From: Bacteroides sp.
GTDB taxonomy: Bacteria > Bacteroidota > Bacteroidia > Bacteroidales > Bacteroidaceae
DNA length: 33,132 bases
Assembly: GCA_019414725.1 (NCBI GenBank)
Contig: DXLM01000034.1
Coordinates: 1 to 33,132 of the forward strand
Direction of reading: 5' to 3'
Part shown: piece after piece, positions 1 to 7,491 of the stretch
How the letters are laid out: every line of letters begins with the position of its first letter
Numbering within the stretch: the stretch's first letter is position 1
Notes under the pieces: model-generated
Told to the model about the DNA's origin: nothing
The model's input: the letters and a program-made list of their open reading frames with translations, nothing else
The model's database searches: none
Position numbers and translations under genes: made by a program

Positions 1-174
1 ATTTTATTTACTGCCAGAGCCGCTTAGGCTTGGCGAATTTTTAACGAACTATTGTTATAATTGAGAACAACTAATAAAGGTATAACAAAAAATGGTTGAT
101 TTTATTCTTCATAAATACTCACAGATGATTTGCAACAATTAATTATAATACCTTCTTATTAATCTAATTAGCTT

Positions 175-732
175 ATGAAAAAGTTTATTTTAAGTTCAGT
201 AGTCCTGTTATTATTTATTTTGATAAGTGGTTGTGATAAAAATGATAAAAATGTTGAGTTTAGCGTTTACGAATTTTATTTCGAGCTGGTAGATGAAAAT
301 GGAAATCCATTTATTGATAACATGGATGACATGGAGACACTTGCTGATAAAATGGAACTCAAATGGCTGAATCCTGAAACTTCAAAATATGTAGAGTGTG
401 ATTATTTTGACTTAAAGTGGGGCTACATGGAAGATGGGCATTATTATTTTAGTGTGAATAGTACTGATGTTATTGGTGATGGAGATGATCGTACTGCTTC
501 ATTTTCTTTTGATTTAGTATGTGAAGATATATTTTCAGAACCGGTGAATATAAAGACCGAATGGATAACTTCTTTACCAACCTATAAGCTATATTATCCG
601 TTGGATAAAATTTATGTGAATGATGTAAAAGCAGAAGTTACTAATATCGATAGAGGAACTATTACTGTTCCTTCTGTTCAAACTATTTATATTCCTTCTA
701 TTCAGATAAAAGTAGATACAGTTAAAAATTAG
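175..732 (+). CDS. small lipoprotein of unknown function
   Basis: I do not recognise this 185-residue protein. The N-terminus is a typical lipoprotein signal: MKK, a long hydrophobic run, then LISGC with the acylated Cys at about residue 20, followed by Asp/Lys/Asn-rich sequence. The mature part is acidic and probably beta-rich, with a stretch reading FYFELVDENGNPF that resembles the start of an Ig-like or carboxypeptidase-regulatory type strand pair, but this is only an impression. The gene is more AT-rich than its right-hand neighbours. No clear TAnnTTTG promoter is visible in the 174 bases upstream, which contain no other supportable gene. It converges on the DUF2851 gene with a 16-base gap, so it is not part of the dapB cluster. 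The ORF is intact and the signal is clear, so it is probably real; its role is unknown. Confidence 0.75.
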   Translation: MKKFILSSVVLLLFILISGCDKNDKNVEFSVYEFYFELVDENGNPFIDNMDDMETLADKMELKWLNPETSKYVECDYFDLKWGYMEDGHYYFSVNSTDVIGDGDDRTASFSFDLVCEDIFSEPVNIKTEWITSLPTYKLYYPLDKIYVNDVKAEVTNIDRGTITVPSVQTIYIPSIQIKVDTVKN

Positions 733-742
733 TTACTACTTC

Positions 743-763
743 GAAATATTATATTTCTTTTTT
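743..763. terminator. weak AT-rich hairpin between convergent genes
   Basis: A 6-bp perfect stem (GAAATA 743-748, loop TTA 749-751, TATTTC 752-757) is followed by a T-run. It could end transcription of the small lipoprotein gene. The stop codon of the convergent DUF2851 gene lies in its loop. The stem is short and AT-rich, so this is a weak call. Confidence 0.3.
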
Positions 764-2020
764 CTTGAAATACTCATATCCGATGCGGCAGTACAAGCAT
801 TTCTTCAGGTCACAGTAATTCTTTTTGAGCTGGATAAGTGCCTGACTGTCGCCTGCATGTGATGCTTCTAGTCCACATTCTTTCCACATACGGATGATGT
901 AATTGTTTTCTGGCTTCAGTTCCTCTAGCAGTTTGGTCGCACGCAGGCATAAGGCGTCGTTCGACTTGTGCTTGCCGTAGGCATAAAGAAATGGTATTAC
1001 CGTATTGATGATAAGTAAATCGGTTGAGCTTTGGCTGATGGTTTTGGGATGAGAAGGAGAAGGTATACCAAAAGTGTAGTGTGTCAGCCAGTATTCCGAT
1101 GTTCCACCTTTCAGGAGATTCCGTAATTCGTTCACCGATTCTGCTTCCATCAGTTGTGAGAATAAGCCCTGTGAACGATGGTACAGGCAGGCAAGCTGTG
1201 CGATGCGGATATGTGGAAAATTACCTGGACGCAGGCGGAGAAAACGCCAGCGGCAATCAGAAGAAGGTTGTAGTCCGAACTTCTGTTTCAGGTAATTGTA
1301 TTCTTTTATCATGTTTTCCGTATATGCATCAACAGGCAACTCTTGCAGAAGTCCTGCTTGTCCGAAAAAAAAGGCCTCTATCTGAAACAGATTGTCACGA
1401 TGTTTGTTGACAGCAGCAAGCGGTACACTCTTCGCCCATAGCTCGAAAGTATCACTGTTTACACCAAATCCGAAATTACGTGCCAGCGTAATGAAAAACG
1501 CGTACTCCCAGTCTTGGTTGTATTCATGCAAGTACTTCTCTATTTGCTGCGTTTTATTTTCGAAACGCTCTACCTGAAGCGTAGACAGCCAGCTGTGTAG
1601 CAGGAAAGACGGCAGTTGGGGAATGATTCGGAAACAGGCCGGATAGCGGTCGGCGCGGATTAATTCTTCATAATTTTCCAATAGATAAGGTGGGTAGTGT
1701 AACTCCATCTGTGGAATAATCTCTCCGTTGCTTCGTGTGGGAACAGCATCTATATCCGAAGCCACATGTAGAATAACCGAATCGTATGTCGGGTCGAGAT
1801 GATGATTATGGCGGAACCAGTCGGAAGCCTGCTGGTGTATTTCGATGTTTCCTACCCATGTTACATCGTTTATCTTGATTTTTGCATTGAAAAAATCCGG
1901 ACCGGCATGCATGTTTGCCAGACCGGGGTCAATAATTTCAATCGGCTGTCCGTCGGTTGTCTGCAAAGGTTTCAGTGTGAAAAGTTTGTGTTTCCACACG
2001 TAGTGCAAGAGTTCTTCCAT
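749..2020 (-). CDS. DUF2851 family protein
   Basis: This 423-residue soluble protein, with no signal peptide, matches what I know of DUF2851, a family common in Bacteroidetes without an assigned function. The N-terminal third holds a dense set of polar motifs: HAGPDFFNAKI (about residues 38-48), GNIEIH (about 57-62), then SDW, HNHH, a following Asp and Tyr, and VILHV at about 83-87. This pattern of an acidic residue followed by E-x-H on a beta-strand resembles the core of PD-(D/E)XK nucleases, which is my inference. The C-terminus has Cys382, Cys403, Cys408 and Cys411 (CX20CX4CX2C), a possible metal or Fe-S site. It is divergent from dapB, with an 82-base shared upstream region. The start at 2020 is supported by the conserved N-terminal pattern following closely (MEELLHYVWKHKLF). 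Confidence 0.85.
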   Translation of the reverse strand: MEELLHYVWKHKLFTLKPLQTTDGQPIEIIDPGLANMHAGPDFFNAKIKINDVTWVGNIEIHQQASDWFRHNHHLDPTYDSVILHVASDIDAVPTRSNGEIIPQMELHYPPYLLENYEELIRADRYPACFRIIPQLPSFLLHSWLSTLQVERFENKTQQIEKYLHEYNQDWEYAFFITLARNFGFGVNSDTFELWAKSVPLAAVNKHRDNLFQIEAFFFGQAGLLQELPVDAYTENMIKEYNYLKQKFGLQPSSDCRWRFLRLRPGNFPHIRIAQLACLYHRSQGLFSQLMEAESVNELRNLLKGGTSEYWLTHYTFGIPSPSHPKTISQSSTDLLIINTVIPFLYAYGKHKSNDALCLRATKLLEELKPENNYIIRMWKECGLEASHAGDSQALIQLKKNYCDLKKCLYCRIGYEYFKKKEI

Positions 2021-2058
2021 GTTAATGAGGTGTAAATGTTCGCTAAATGTAATGATTA

Positions 2059-2080
2059 ATAACGAAAAACGTTATCTTTG
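2059..2080 (+). promoter_or_regulatory. dapB promoter -7 element within an inverted repeat
   Basis: TATCTTTG at 2073-2080 matches the Bacteroidetes -7 consensus TAnnTTTG and lies 22 bases before the dapB ATG. A perfect 6-bp inverted repeat, ATAACG-AAAAA-CGTTAT (2059-2075), overlaps its left edge and could be an operator or a leader structure. No good TTTG -33 element is seen at 19-21 bases upstream. The divergent DUF2851 gene shares this region but shows no clear minus-strand -7 box. Confidence 0.5.
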
Positions 2081-2102
2081 TGCCTAAAATAATTTGAGAT
2101 TT

Positions 2103-2858
2103 ATGAAGATAGCATTAATAGGATATGGTAAAATGGGTAAGGAAATCGAAAAGATTGCAGTTGCCCGCGGACATGAAATTGTAAGTATTATTGATGTAGA
2201 CAATCGTCAGGACTTTGCATCGGAAGCGTTCCGTTCAGCAGACGTTGCGATTGAGTTTACGGCTCCTTCTGTAGCTTATGGCAACTGTCTGGAAGCTTTC
2301 AAAAACGGAGTTAAGGTAGTTTCCGGCAGTACAGGTTGGATGGGCGAGCATGGAGAAGAAATGCGTCGTCTGTGTGCAGAAGAGGGAAAAACTCTTTTCT
2401 GGTCGTCCAATTTTAGTTTGGGGGTAGCAATTTTCTCTGCTGTCAATAAATATTTGGCAAAGATTATGAACAACTTTCCCAATTATGACGTGTCAATGGT
2501 AGAAACACACCATATCCATAAGTTGGATGCTCCAAGTGGAACAGCAATTACACTTGCTGAAGGTATCTTGGAGAACCTGGACAGAAAGAACAAATGGGTT
2601 ATGGGTACACTTACAGCTCCGGATGGAACTGTAACCGGTACTACAGCGTGCGCATCGGATGAAATGCCTGTAAGTGCAATCCGTGAAGGAGAAGTGCCCG
2701 GAATTCATACTATCCGTTATGAATCGGAAGCTGATTCTATCATTATTACGCACGATGCAAAGAACCGCAAAGGATTTGCATTGGGTGCAGTACTGGCAGC
2801 CGAGTACACAGCAACTCACGAAGGATTTTTAGGAATGAACGATTTATTTCAGTTTTAA
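2103..2858 (+). CDS. dapB: 4-hydroxy-tetrahydrodipicolinate reductase
   Basis: DapB reduces the cyclic product of DapA with NAD(P)H in the diaminopimelate/lysine pathway, in the cytoplasm. The 251-residue protein is of normal length. It begins with the Rossmann nucleotide-binding loop (IGYGKMGKE, residues 6-14), then GSTGW (about 76), the SSNFSLGVAIF stretch (about 104-114), and the catalytic/substrate segment ETHHIHKLDAPSGTA (about 137-151) with the paired His and the Lys typical of the family. HDAKNRKGFALGA near the C-terminus is also characteristic. A TTG nine bases upstream (2094) is in frame, but ATG 2103 places the glycine-rich loop at the usual distance, so I chose it. It is the first gene of a cluster; the next ORF starts three bases after its stop. 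Confidence 0.97.
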   Translation: MKIALIGYGKMGKEIEKIAVARGHEIVSIIDVDNRQDFASEAFRSADVAIEFTAPSVAYGNCLEAFKNGVKVVSGSTGWMGEHGEEMRRLCAEEGKTLFWSSNFSLGVAIFSAVNKYLAKIMNNFPNYDVSMVETHHIHKLDAPSGTAITLAEGILENLDRKNKWVMGTLTAPDGTVTGTTACASDEMPVSAIREGEVPGIHTIRYESEADSIIITHDAKNRKGFALGAVLAAEYTATHEGFLGMNDLFQF

Positions 2859-2861
2859 GAT

Positions 2862-4286
2862 ATGATACAGGCATCACGTAAGCAGTGGATAAAGTTTAGT
2901 ATAGTATTAGTTCTGTACCTGATTTTCCTGATCTGGTTGCAGAGCTGGCTGGGACTGGTTGTTGTTCCTTTTATCTTTGATGCTTATATCTCAAAGAAAA
3001 TTCCATGGACATGGTGGAAAAAGTCGAAAAATAAAACGGTTCTGGCAGTAATGAGCTGGGTAGATGCAATTGTATTTGCGCTGGTGGCAGTGTATTTTGT
3101 CAATCTGTATTTCTTCCAGAATTACGTTATACCATCTTCTTCACTCGAAAAGTCGTTGCTGGTAGGCGATTATCTGTTTGTCAGCAAGATGAGTTATGGA
3201 GCACGTATTCCACAGACTCCGCTTCATATGCCTCTTACTCAGCATACACTTCCGGTATTCAACTGTAAGTCGTATCTTGACTGGGTACATTGGGATTACA
3301 AGCGTGTTGGAGGTTTGGGTAAGGTAGAACTGAATGACATTGTGGTTTTCAACTTTCCGGCCGGTGACAGTGTAGCTACAGCCGTTCCTGCTGAAGATTT
3401 GTATCGGTTGAGTTATCAGGCAGGACAGCAGCTTTCGCAGCCGGTAGATATGTCGCGCCTTACTTTGGAACAGCAGCGTCAGGTGTACGATTTCTATTAT
3501 CAGGCAGGACGCAAATATATTGATGAAAATCCGCAGATGTACGGTAAGATTATTACCCGTCCGGTCGACCGTCGTGAAAACTATGTAAAGCGTTGTGTCG
3601 GACTTCCCGGTCAGACATTAGAGATAAAGAACCGTATTATTTATCTGGACGGAAAAGCGAATAAGGAACCGGATAATGTACAGTATCGTTATTTTGTCAA
3701 GACTAAGGGAATGCTTCCTGATGATTTGTGTCATGAACTGGGTATTAGTCAGGAGGATTTGATGATGTATTACACCGAAGAATCGGTTTATAACATGCCG
3801 TTGACAGAGAAGGCTAAAGCAGCTTTGCTGGCTCGGAAGGATCTGGTTGTGTCTATAGAAAATACTCCAGATGATGATGCCGGCGGATTGTATCCTGTAA
3901 ATAAACTGACTGGCTGGACTGTAGACAATTATGGTCCGGTATGGATTCCGAAAAAAGGTGCTACAATCGATTTGACACTGGACAACCTGCCGATTTATGA
4001 ACGTCCTATCAAGAATTATGAAGGAAATTCTCTGGAGGTGAAGGACGGAAAAATCTATATAAACGGACAGGAAACGACGAAGTATACCTTTAAGATGGAT
4101 TATTACTGGATGATGGGTGATAACCGTCATAACTCTGCCGATTCACGTTTCTGGGGCTTTGTGCCTGAAGATCATATCGTTGGTAAGCCTATCTTTATCT
4201 GGTTGTCACTCGATCAGGATAGAGGTTGGTTCGACGGAAAAGTCCGTTGGAATCGCTTGTTTAAGTTTGTCGATTCGATAAAATGA
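2862..4286 (+). CDS. lepB: signal peptidase I (active-type)
   Basis: This membrane-bound serine protease removes signal peptides from exported proteins. The protein is 474 residues, longer than the E. coli enzyme because of insertions between the conserved boxes. It has hydrophobic segments at about residues 13-40 and 65-85 before the catalytic domain. Box B reads PSSSLEKSL with the nucleophile at Ser94 (Leu instead of the usual Met follows it). Box D reads YVKRCVGLPGQ with the general-base Lys at 243. Box E is MMGDNRHNSADSRFWG, followed by FVPEDHIVGK. All the catalytic features expected of an active enzyme are present. It sits three bases after dapB and is followed in the same reading frame by a divergent paralogue. 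Given that paralogue's defects, this copy should supply the peptidase activity. Confidence 0.95.
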   Translation: MIQASRKQWIKFSIVLVLYLIFLIWLQSWLGLVVVPFIFDAYISKKIPWTWWKKSKNKTVLAVMSWVDAIVFALVAVYFVNLYFFQNYVIPSSSLEKSLLVGDYLFVSKMSYGARIPQTPLHMPLTQHTLPVFNCKSYLDWVHWDYKRVGGLGKVELNDIVVFNFPAGDSVATAVPAEDLYRLSYQAGQQLSQPVDMSRLTLEQQRQVYDFYYQAGRKYIDENPQMYGKIITRPVDRRENYVKRCVGLPGQTLEIKNRIIYLDGKANKEPDNVQYRYFVKTKGMLPDDLCHELGISQEDLMMYYTEESVYNMPLTEKAKAALLARKDLVVSIENTPDDDAGGLYPVNKLTGWTVDNYGPVWIPKKGATIDLTLDNLPIYERPIKNYEGNSLEVKDGKIYINGQETTKYTFKMDYYWMMGDNRHNSADSRFWGFVPEDHIVGKPIFIWLSLDQDRGWFDGKVRWNRLFKFVDSIK

Positions 4287-4298
4287 TACTGCATCATA

Positions 4299-5210
4299 TT
4301 GAGTAATGACTGGAAAATAGGACTGAAGCTATCGGCATTTGTCATTATTGCTGTATGGCTGGTTAGGACTTTTCTTGTTACATCATGTTTTATTCCTTCG
4401 TCGGGAATGGAAAATACACTTTATCAGGGCGAAGGGGTGCTGGTGAATAAGTGGAGTTATGGTCTGCGTATGCCTTTTCCTTCATTCTTAGGTTATCACC
4501 GTATCGGAAACTGTGATGTAGGGAAAGGGGATATTGTAATTTTCAATGATCCGGGGGCTACTCAGCGAAATAAACGGCTTGAGTGGCGCAGTGTCTTTAT
4601 AAGCCGTTGTATTGCTACTCCCGGAGATACACTGATGTTGAATCGAGAGTTGATAAATACCGGAGATGAGATTTTAAGTCCGGACAGTAAGGCTTTGTAT
4701 GTATATCCTGCATCGAAAGAAGATCTGATGAAGATTATATTGGATGCAGTAGGGCTGAAAGAAAATTCACTGGTAGGATATACCGAAGATGGAGGGTATA
4801 TCCGTAGCTTTAGTCATTATGAATTTTATTTGGTTTCACAAAAAGCAGGACAGCGAATCGATTTTGTTCCGCTAAACAACAGACTTTCGCAAGAGATACA
4901 TCCTTATGTTGTTCCTCGCAAAGGGGAAGCTGTAAAAGTATATCCGTGGAATGTAGTATTGTTATGTAATACAATTGTTTCGCATGAGCAGAAGCAGGCT
5001 GAAGTGCGGGGCGATACGTTGTGGGTAGAAGGAAAACCTGCCACTTCGTTTACATTCAGTAAAGACTATTATTGGATGGCTTCGAATGATCCTGTAAACT
5101 TGTACGATTCACGGCTGTTTGGTTTTGTTCCGGAAGATCATATTATTGGTAAAGCATGGTTTATCTGGTTTCCTTCCTGTAAAGAACGTTTTTTTCAACG
5201 TGTGCAATAA
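4299..5210 (+). CDS. S26-family signal peptidase paralogue lacking the catalytic Ser and Lys
   Basis: This 303-residue protein clearly belongs to the signal peptidase I fold. It has one N-terminal membrane segment (about residues 8-28), box B FIPSSGMENTL, box D FISRCIATPGD, and a C-terminal FVPEDHIIGKAWFIW closely matching the gene upstream. The nucleophile position, Ser94 upstream, is Gly36 here, and the general-base Lys (Lys243 upstream) is Ser102. Box E is also changed: GDN is replaced in YYWMASNDPVNLYDSR. By family knowledge it should not be a conventional Ser/Lys protease; a binding or regulatory role is inference. The start is odd: no ATG lies between the in-frame upstream stop (4284-4286) and box B, so TTG 4299 is the best candidate. 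Two bases separate it from the next gene. Confidence 0.88.
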   Translation: MSNDWKIGLKLSAFVIIAVWLVRTFLVTSCFIPSSGMENTLYQGEGVLVNKWSYGLRMPFPSFLGYHRIGNCDVGKGDIVIFNDPGATQRNKRLEWRSVFISRCIATPGDTLMLNRELINTGDEILSPDSKALYVYPASKEDLMKIILDAVGLKENSLVGYTEDGGYIRSFSHYEFYLVSQKAGQRIDFVPLNNRLSQEIHPYVVPRKGEAVKVYPWNVVLLCNTIVSHEQKQAEVRGDTLWVEGKPATSFTFSKDYYWMASNDPVNLYDSRLFGFVPEDHIIGKAWFIWFPSCKERFFQRVQ

Positions 5211-5212
5211 GA

Positions 5213-5857
5213 ATGAAGAAAGAAGTTATACTTAGTTCGGCGTATCTTGCGCCAGTAGAATATTATACGAAGTTGTTTGCGTATGATACTATACATATAG
5301 AGCAGTTTGACCACTATATGAAGCAAACTTATCGTAATCGTTGCACGATAGCTTCGGCAGATGGAAGTTTGTCGTTGACTATCCCGACAGAAAAAAGTGA
5401 TGATTTAAAATGCCTGATGAAGGATGTGCGTATTTCTGATCATGGCAACTGGCGGCATGTGCATTGGAACGCTTTTGTTGCAGCTTATAAGCAAAGTCCT
5501 TTTTTCGATTACTATGCTGATGAGTTTCATCGGTTTTATGAACATAGATATGAATTCTTGTTCGATTTTAATATGGAATTGTGTAACTGGATATGTGAAC
5601 AGATCGATTTACATCCTTCCTTTGTAATGACAAAGGATTATGTTGCCAATGTAGAGGATATGGATGATTTTCGTGAATTGATACATCCTAAAAAAGCATA
5701 TGTGCAGTGTGATTCGGATTTTCTGCCTAAACCTTATTATCAGGTATTTGACCAGAAAAACAATTTTTTGCCTAATCTCAGTATTATAGATTTGTTATTT
5801 AATATGGGACCTGAAAGTTTATTGGTTCTACGTGATAGTATTGTAAAACATGAATAA
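5213..5857 (+). CDS. WbqC-like family protein
   Basis: This 214-residue cytoplasmic protein fits the WbqC-like family. The N-terminal pattern ILSSAYLAPVEYYTKLF and the following basic and aromatic motifs (DHYMKQTYRNRC, then LTIPTEK) are typical, as is HVHWNAFVAAYKQSPFF in the middle (about residues 79-95). Family members are found in O-antigen and glycan loci, and their biochemical activity is poorly defined. Here the gene sits between a signal peptidase paralogue and rhomboid proteases, with a two-base gap upstream and ten bases downstream, so it is transcribed with membrane-protein processing genes and not with sugar genes. No signal peptide or membrane segment is visible. Confidence 0.85.
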   Translation: MKKEVILSSAYLAPVEYYTKLFAYDTIHIEQFDHYMKQTYRNRCTIASADGSLSLTIPTEKSDDLKCLMKDVRISDHGNWRHVHWNAFVAAYKQSPFFDYYADEFHRFYEHRYEFLFDFNMELCNWICEQIDLHPSFVMTKDYVANVEDMDDFRELIHPKKAYVQCDSDFLPKPYYQVFDQKNNFLPNLSIIDLLFNMGPESLLVLRDSIVKHE

Positions 5858-5867
5858 TAGATAACTT

Positions 5868-6545
5868 ATGAACAACCTACCTACAGTAACTAAAAATCTA
5901 TTGATTATTAATGTATTGTGCTTTTTTGGCACAATAGTGGCACGACGCTACGGCATAGATGTGGAAAACTTGTTGGGATTACATTTTTTCCTGGCCTCTG
6001 ATTTTAATCCTGCGCAGCTTATTACCTATATGTTTATGCATGCCAACTTCCAGCATATATTTTTTAACATGTTTGCCGTGTGGATGTTTGGCCGGGTGCT
6101 TGAACAAGTTTGGGGTCCTAAGCGTTTTTTATTTTACTACATCTTATGTGGAATAGGAGCCGGACTAATACAGGAGGCTGTACAGTATACAGAGTATTTG
6201 GTTAGTTGGTCGCACTACGATGGAGTAGATACAGGTATGGGAGTTATACCTATGGCTGAGTTTTTGAATCGTCTGAATACGGTTGGAGCTTCAGGTGCTG
6301 TATATGCTATTTTGTTAGCTTTCGGTATGCTGTTCCCTAACAGTCAGATGTTTATCTTCCCTTTGCCGATGCCGATTAAAGCGAAATATTTTGTAATCGG
6401 ATATGCTGTGTTGGAGCTTGTTCTTGGTATTGCAGGAGGTGACGGAGTAGCTCATTTCGCACATTTGGGAGGAATGCTTTTTGGTTTTATTTTGATTATA
6501 TATTGGAGAAAGAAGAATGGCGGCGGACAACAGTTTTATTACTAA
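5868..6545 (+). CDS. rhomboid family intramembrane serine protease (first of two)
   Basis: Rhomboids cleave transmembrane substrates inside the bilayer with a Ser-His dyad. This 225-residue protein has about six hydrophobic segments. Visible signatures are the HANFQHIFFNM segment (HxxxN, about residues 58-68), the WMFGRVLEQVWG loop, the nucleophile motif VGASGAVYA with Ser142, and VAHFAHLGG with His196 and His199 in the last membrane helix. It appears catalytically complete. A second rhomboid starts inside its last 29 bases, so the two are probably translationally coupled. The start at 5868 follows the WbqC stop by ten bases, and the first hydrophobic segment begins at a suitable distance. 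Confidence 0.93.
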   Translation: MNNLPTVTKNLLIINVLCFFGTIVARRYGIDVENLLGLHFFLASDFNPAQLITYMFMHANFQHIFFNMFAVWMFGRVLEQVWGPKRFLFYYILCGIGAGLIQEAVQYTEYLVSWSHYDGVDTGMGVIPMAEFLNRLNTVGASGAVYAILLAFGMLFPNSQMFIFPLPMPIKAKYFVIGYAVLELVLGIAGGDGVAHFAHLGGMLFGFILIIYWRKKNGGGQQFYY

Positions 6546-7413
6546 CCTAAAAGAAAATTTCAGGAGAGGGGATATTGTAACTCGGCTGCTATATATAAAT
6601 ATAGGAGTTTTCCTGGTTGTCACACTGGTAAACATTGTACTGACTTTGTTTAATCAGCCTGCTGGCTTTTGGACGAACTATTTGGAATTTCCCGCTTGGT
6701 GGGAGCGTTTTATCCGACAGCCTTGGTCGTTGTTTACCTATATGTTTATGCATGCTGGCATACTGCATATATTGTTCAATATGTTATGGCTGTACTGGTT
6801 CGGGCGTTTGTTCTTGCAATTTTTTTCGGCAAAACATTTGCGTGGCTTATATGTATTAGGCGGAATTGTGGGAGGATTGATGTATATGCTTGCATATAAT
6901 TTGTTTCCCTATTTTGCTGGTGCGGTATATTCTTCTTATTTGTTAGGAGCTTCGGCTTCAGTGCTTGCTATTGTAATTGCAGTTGGTGTACGTGAGCCAA
7001 ACTATCCTATTCAGTTGATGTTTGTCGGTACTGTAAAGCTAAAGCAGGTAGCCATATTCATGTTGTTGCTGGATTTGTTGTTTATGACTTCAGGAAATGC
7101 AGGTGGACATATTGCTCATCTGGGAGGGGCTTTAGCCGGTTGGTGGTTTGCCGCAGGGTTACAGAAGGGCCATGATGCAACAAAATGGATAAATAATATA
7201 CTCGACTTTTTATCTGGAAGCTGGAAGCCTGTTCCCAGAAAGCCTAAAATGAAAGTGCATTACAGTGACAAGCAGAAAGACTATGATTTTAATACCAGAA
7301 AAAAAGAACGTACAGAGGAAATAGATAGAATATTAGATAAGTTGCGTAAGTCTGGCTACGGTAGTTTGACTGATGCTGAAAAAAAGAGCTTGTTTGATGC
7401 AAGTAAAAAGTAA
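6517..7413 (+). CDS. rhomboid family intramembrane serine protease with C-terminal tail (second of two)
   Basis: This 298-residue rhomboid overlaps the previous one by 29 bases in another frame. It has the FMHAGILHILFNM segment (about residues 77-89), a LGASAS nucleophile motif with Ser146, and GGHIAHLGG with His198 and His201. The residue after the nucleophile is Ala instead of the more usual Gly, a variant I believe is common in Bacteroidetes rhomboids and not by itself a loss of activity. After the membrane core comes a charged cytoplasmic tail (about residues 225-298) ending in a helical KLRKSGYGSLTDAEKKSLF stretch, which fits the DUF6576-type tail. The paired, overlapping arrangement suggests co-production of two proteases with different specificity or a heteromeric assembly; that is inference. 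Confidence 0.92.
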   Translation: MAADNSFITNLKENFRRGDIVTRLLYINIGVFLVVTLVNIVLTLFNQPAGFWTNYLEFPAWWERFIRQPWSLFTYMFMHAGILHILFNMLWLYWFGRLFLQFFSAKHLRGLYVLGGIVGGLMYMLAYNLFPYFAGAVYSSYLLGASASVLAIVIAVGVREPNYPIQLMFVGTVKLKQVAIFMLLLDLLFMTSGNAGGHIAHLGGALAGWWFAAGLQKGHDATKWINNILDFLSGSWKPVPRKPKMKVHYSDKQKDYDFNTRKKERTEEIDRILDKLRKSGYGSLTDAEKKSLFDASKK

Positions 7414-7491
7414 ATAAAGCTCGTTTGGGCTTCTGCCAATGGAAGAAAAATATATCCGAATGCAATATTGATAATATAAAATAATGTAGAT

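Noticed and set aside
1081..1410. 109-residue plus-strand ORF inside the DUF2851 gene
   Set aside because: It is a frame shadow of a well-supported minus-strand gene, with no start or context support.
2862..4286. Possible inactivation of LepB because Leu replaces Met after the nucleophile
   Set aside because: The Ser and Lys catalytic residues are both present, and hydrophobic substitutions at this position are tolerated in the family.
6517..7413. Second rhomboid as an inactive (pseudo) rhomboid because of GASA instead of GASG
   Set aside because: The Ser and His of the dyad are retained and the variant is, as far as I know, frequent in this phylum.
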